This document shows positions 62,317-64,000 of a stretch of 64,000 nt of DNA, piece after piece. Position 1 is the first letter of the stretch. Every line of letters starts with the position of its first letter. The position numbers were made by a program, and so were the translations under genes. A model generated the notes under the pieces. That model had not been told where the DNA came from. It did no database searches and saw only the letters and a program-made list of their open reading frames with translations. The stretch covers positions 62,001-126,000 of the forward strand of contig CAJWBH010000009.1 in assembly GCA_913019975.1 (NCBI GenBank), in the 5' to 3' direction. Source of the DNA: Thalassolituus maritimus (GTDB lineage Bacteria > Pseudomonadota > Gammaproteobacteria > Pseudomonadales > Oceanobacteraceae).

Positions 62317-62607
62317 ATGAAGATGCCAAAAACTCTGGCTGTTGGCCTTATCTCTGCGGTTCTCTCCGCTGTAATCTCAGCGAGTGCGCTGGCCGCCGAA
62401 CCTGCCGGTGAAACAGTGACCATTCGCAACGATGGCGACAATACTTATTACGAGTTCCGGGTAAACGGCGAGATCGTTGAGATCAAGGTACAGCCGAAAG
62501 TCGGCCCAGCATATTACCTGACACCAACTCAAAGCGAAGCGGAAGAATTTGAGCGCACGGATGCCCCGAATATGCGGGTGCCGAAGTGGGTACTGTTTCG
62601 CTGGTGA
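62317..62607 (+). CDS. DUF2782 exported protein
   Basis: A 96-residue periplasmic protein: signal peptide ending SASALA-AE, then TVTIRNDGDNTYYEFRVNG, EIKVQPKVGPAYYL, and MRVPKWVLFRW at the C-terminus, the DUF2782 pattern. It is next to polA and thrB in Pseudomonas (PA5494) as well. Function unknown. Start at 62317 after GGACGGGAAG; an in-frame ATG upstream is less good. Confidence 0.88.
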   Translation: MKMPKTLAVGLISAVLSAVISASALAAEPAGETVTIRNDGDNTYYEFRVNGEIVEIKVQPKVGPAYYLTPTQSEAEEFERTDAPNMRVPKWVLFRW

Positions 62608-62618
62608 TCTGATTTCCT

Positions 62619-63569
62619 ATGGCGGTTTATACCTCTCTGACGGCAGCAGATGTATCTGATCTGCTGTCACATTTCGATCTCGGTGAACTGGTGGAACACT
62701 CGCCGATTAGTGCCGGTATTGAAAACTCCAACTATGCAGTGACTAGCTCACAGGGTGAGTATGTGCTTACTCTGTTTGAGCATCATGCGCCGGATGAAGT
62801 CCGTAATTTTGTCCGGCTGGCCCGTCATCTGGGGGAGAAAGATCTGTGCGTCCCGAGTCCGGTGGAAGGTGCGTCGGGCGTTTGGCTGCACAGCCTGAAG
62901 AATAAACCCGCGATACTGTGCCGACGTTTTACCGGGTCTCATCCAGATCAGTTATCGGAGCAGCAATGCGAGGCTATCGGTCGAGAATTGGCGGAGTTTC
63001 ATCTGGCCTCCAGTGATCTGCCTGATCCGCGCCATGACGAGCGCGGCTATGACTGGTGGCAGAGTATCGCGCCAGAGCTATCTACCGATCTGGAAGCGAG
63101 CGACAAGGCGCTGCTAACCGACGAACTGGCGTTCCAGAAAGCTCAGCGAGCTCAGTGGTGTCAGTTGCCCCATGGTTGGATTCACGCGGATCTGTTTCAT
63201 GACAACGCGCTCTTTGATGGCGATGAGCTGACCGCGATCCTCGATCTCTACAACGCTTGCGAAGGTGCATGGCTGTATGACCTGGCGATTGTTGCCAACG
63301 ATTGGTGTGCTTCTGACGATAGCGGCCTCGACCCAAAGCGCTTAGAGGCGCTTCTTATTGGATATCAAAGTGTCCGCCCGCTGTCGGAGTTTGAGAGTGG
63401 CATGTGGAATACCGTTCTGCGTGGTGCTGCGCTGCGTTTCTGGCTGAGTCGCCTGTTGGCCGCGCGTATGGCAAAAAGCCGCAGCGAAGAACTCCCAGCG
63501 CATAAACAACCTACGGAATATCGGGATCGCCTGCGTTGGCATCGCGCTAAATCCTTATCGAAAGGCTGA
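62619..63569 (+). CDS. thrB: Homoserine kinase (aminoglycoside-phosphotransferase-like type)
   Basis: Phosphorylates homoserine in threonine synthesis. The 316-residue protein has the APH fold used by pseudomonad ThrB: N-terminal ISAGIENSNYAVTSSQGEYV, the catalytic HGWIHADLFHDNALF (HxDxxxxN) and ILDLYNACEGAWLYDLAIV. This differs from the GHMP-type kinase of enterics. Starts 12 bases after the DUF2782 gene and is followed nine bases later by a zinc-ribbon protein. Confidence 0.92.
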   Translation: MAVYTSLTAADVSDLLSHFDLGELVEHSPISAGIENSNYAVTSSQGEYVLTLFEHHAPDEVRNFVRLARHLGEKDLCVPSPVEGASGVWLHSLKNKPAILCRRFTGSHPDQLSEQQCEAIGRELAEFHLASSDLPDPRHDERGYDWWQSIAPELSTDLEASDKALLTDELAFQKAQRAQWCQLPHGWIHADLFHDNALFDGDELTAILDLYNACEGAWLYDLAIVANDWCASDDSGLDPKRLEALLIGYQSVRPLSEFESGMWNTVLRGAALRFWLSRLLAARMAKSRSEELPAHKQPTEYRDRLRWHRAKSLSKG

Positions 63570-63577
63570 ACGTCTTA

Positions 63578-64000
63578 TGCGCTATTTTTCGTGTGACTGC
63601 ACTGCTGGTGACAGCAAACCCGTCGCGCTGTTTTTTGAGAATACCCAATGCCTGAGCTGCCAGCGTCAGGTCGGTTGGTGTTTTGAAGAGCGCGACATGT
63701 TGGTGTTCGATCAGAATAAAGACGGCGGCTTTCATTACAAGGGCCGCGACTATGTACCTTGTGCTAATCGTGCGAGCGGTGTCTGTAACGCCATGATTCC
63801 TGCGGATCGTATAGGCGCCGAACCCGCGCTCTGCTTTGCCTGCCACTTTAACGACAATATTCCAGACCTGACGGTCGAGGGGCACGCTGAGCTCTGGGGC
63901 AATCTGGAAAGGGCCAAGCGTCGCCTGCTGTTTACTCTGGATTCACTCAGTCTACCGATGCCAGATAAACGGCAGTCGCCGGAAGGACTTAGCTTTCACT
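63578..64000 (+). CDS. Putative zinc-binding protein/peptidase (DUF2248-like), partial
   Basis: The frame opens at the ATG at 63578 and runs off the window (141 codons visible). The N-terminal 30 residues hold paired cysteines (CDC, CLSC), and further CxxxxxxxC and CFACHF pairs, giving a zinc-ribbon arrangement. This is the N-terminal part of the DUF2248 putative zinc-binding metallopeptidase family; the HExxH motif would be beyond the edge. AAGG lies about ten bases upstream. Follows thrB closely and is probably in the same operon. Confidence 0.75.

Noticed and set aside
1..64000. CRISPR arrays, tRNA or rRNA genes, prophage
   Set aside because: No regularly spaced repeats, cloverleaf-like segments, rRNA sequence or phage structural genes were noticed in the whole window.

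Overview
The window looks like chromosomal DNA of a marine-type gammaproteobacterium, probably of the Oceanospirillales or a related Pseudomonas-like lineage. This is inferred from gene order, not from a database search. Two conserved blocks frame it. The first is tolC / nudF / DUF1249 / cpdA / yqiA / parE / parC, which is the Pseudomonas order and nearly the E. coli order. The second is a GGDEF protein / EEP hydrolase / dsbA / cytochrome c4 / c5-like cytochrome / engB / polA / DUF2782 / thrB, the order I recall for P. aeruginosa PA5487-PA5495. Proteins are full length, starts include several GTG and TTG codons, and most operons end in clear intrinsic terminators. I found no tRNA, rRNA, CRISPR array, transposase or integrase.

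Layout. 1-2.0 kb: glyQ and truncated glyS. 2.1-12.6 kb: tolC facing nudF, DUF1249, cAMP phosphodiesterase cpdA, esterase yqiA, and topoisomerase IV parE and parC with a GGDEF-EAL gene between them. 12.6-18.7 kb: a lipoprotein, a gamma-glutamylcyclotransferase-like protein, an alpha/beta hydrolase, speE, a ParDE toxin-antitoxin pair and two DUF1566 (Lcl-type) surface proteins. 18.7-25.7 kb: an LPS core and lipid A locus (waaA, hldE, hldD, a lauroyl-type acyltransferase, an SDR). It carries a 1362-bp direct tandem duplication that gives two identical hldD copies and a chimeric acyltransferase/HldE reading frame. 25.7-40.4 kb: a lipoprotein subtilase, comM, a DUF4397 lipoprotein, an EAL protein, rep, two cell-envelope proteins and topoisomerase IB.

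40.4-45.5 kb holds a compact cassette: anti-sigma factor and ECF sigma factor, divergent from a subtilase with an acidic repeat region, a DUF5666 repeat lipoprotein and an outer-membrane barrel. The divergent gap carries two oppositely facing GGAAW-N16/17-CGTT elements that look like ECF promoters. This is the best candidate here for an undescribed regulated envelope system.

45.5-52.5 kb: glmS, then the conserved GGDEF-to-engB block. 52.5-59.4 kb lies between engB and polA, which are neighbours in Pseudomonas, and looks like an accessory island. It contains a lipase-like protein, a Tat-exported GMC oxidoreductase, two complete toxin-antitoxin pairs, an orphan YefM with a toxin remnant, and an AHH-nuclease / Imm11-like effector-immunity pair. 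The 543-bp gap between lipase and oxidoreductase carries a CRP-like site and two successive hairpins presenting the same C-rich loop, ending in an intrinsic terminator: a candidate small RNA. 59.4-64 kb: polA, DUF2782, thrB and the start of a zinc-ribbon protein.
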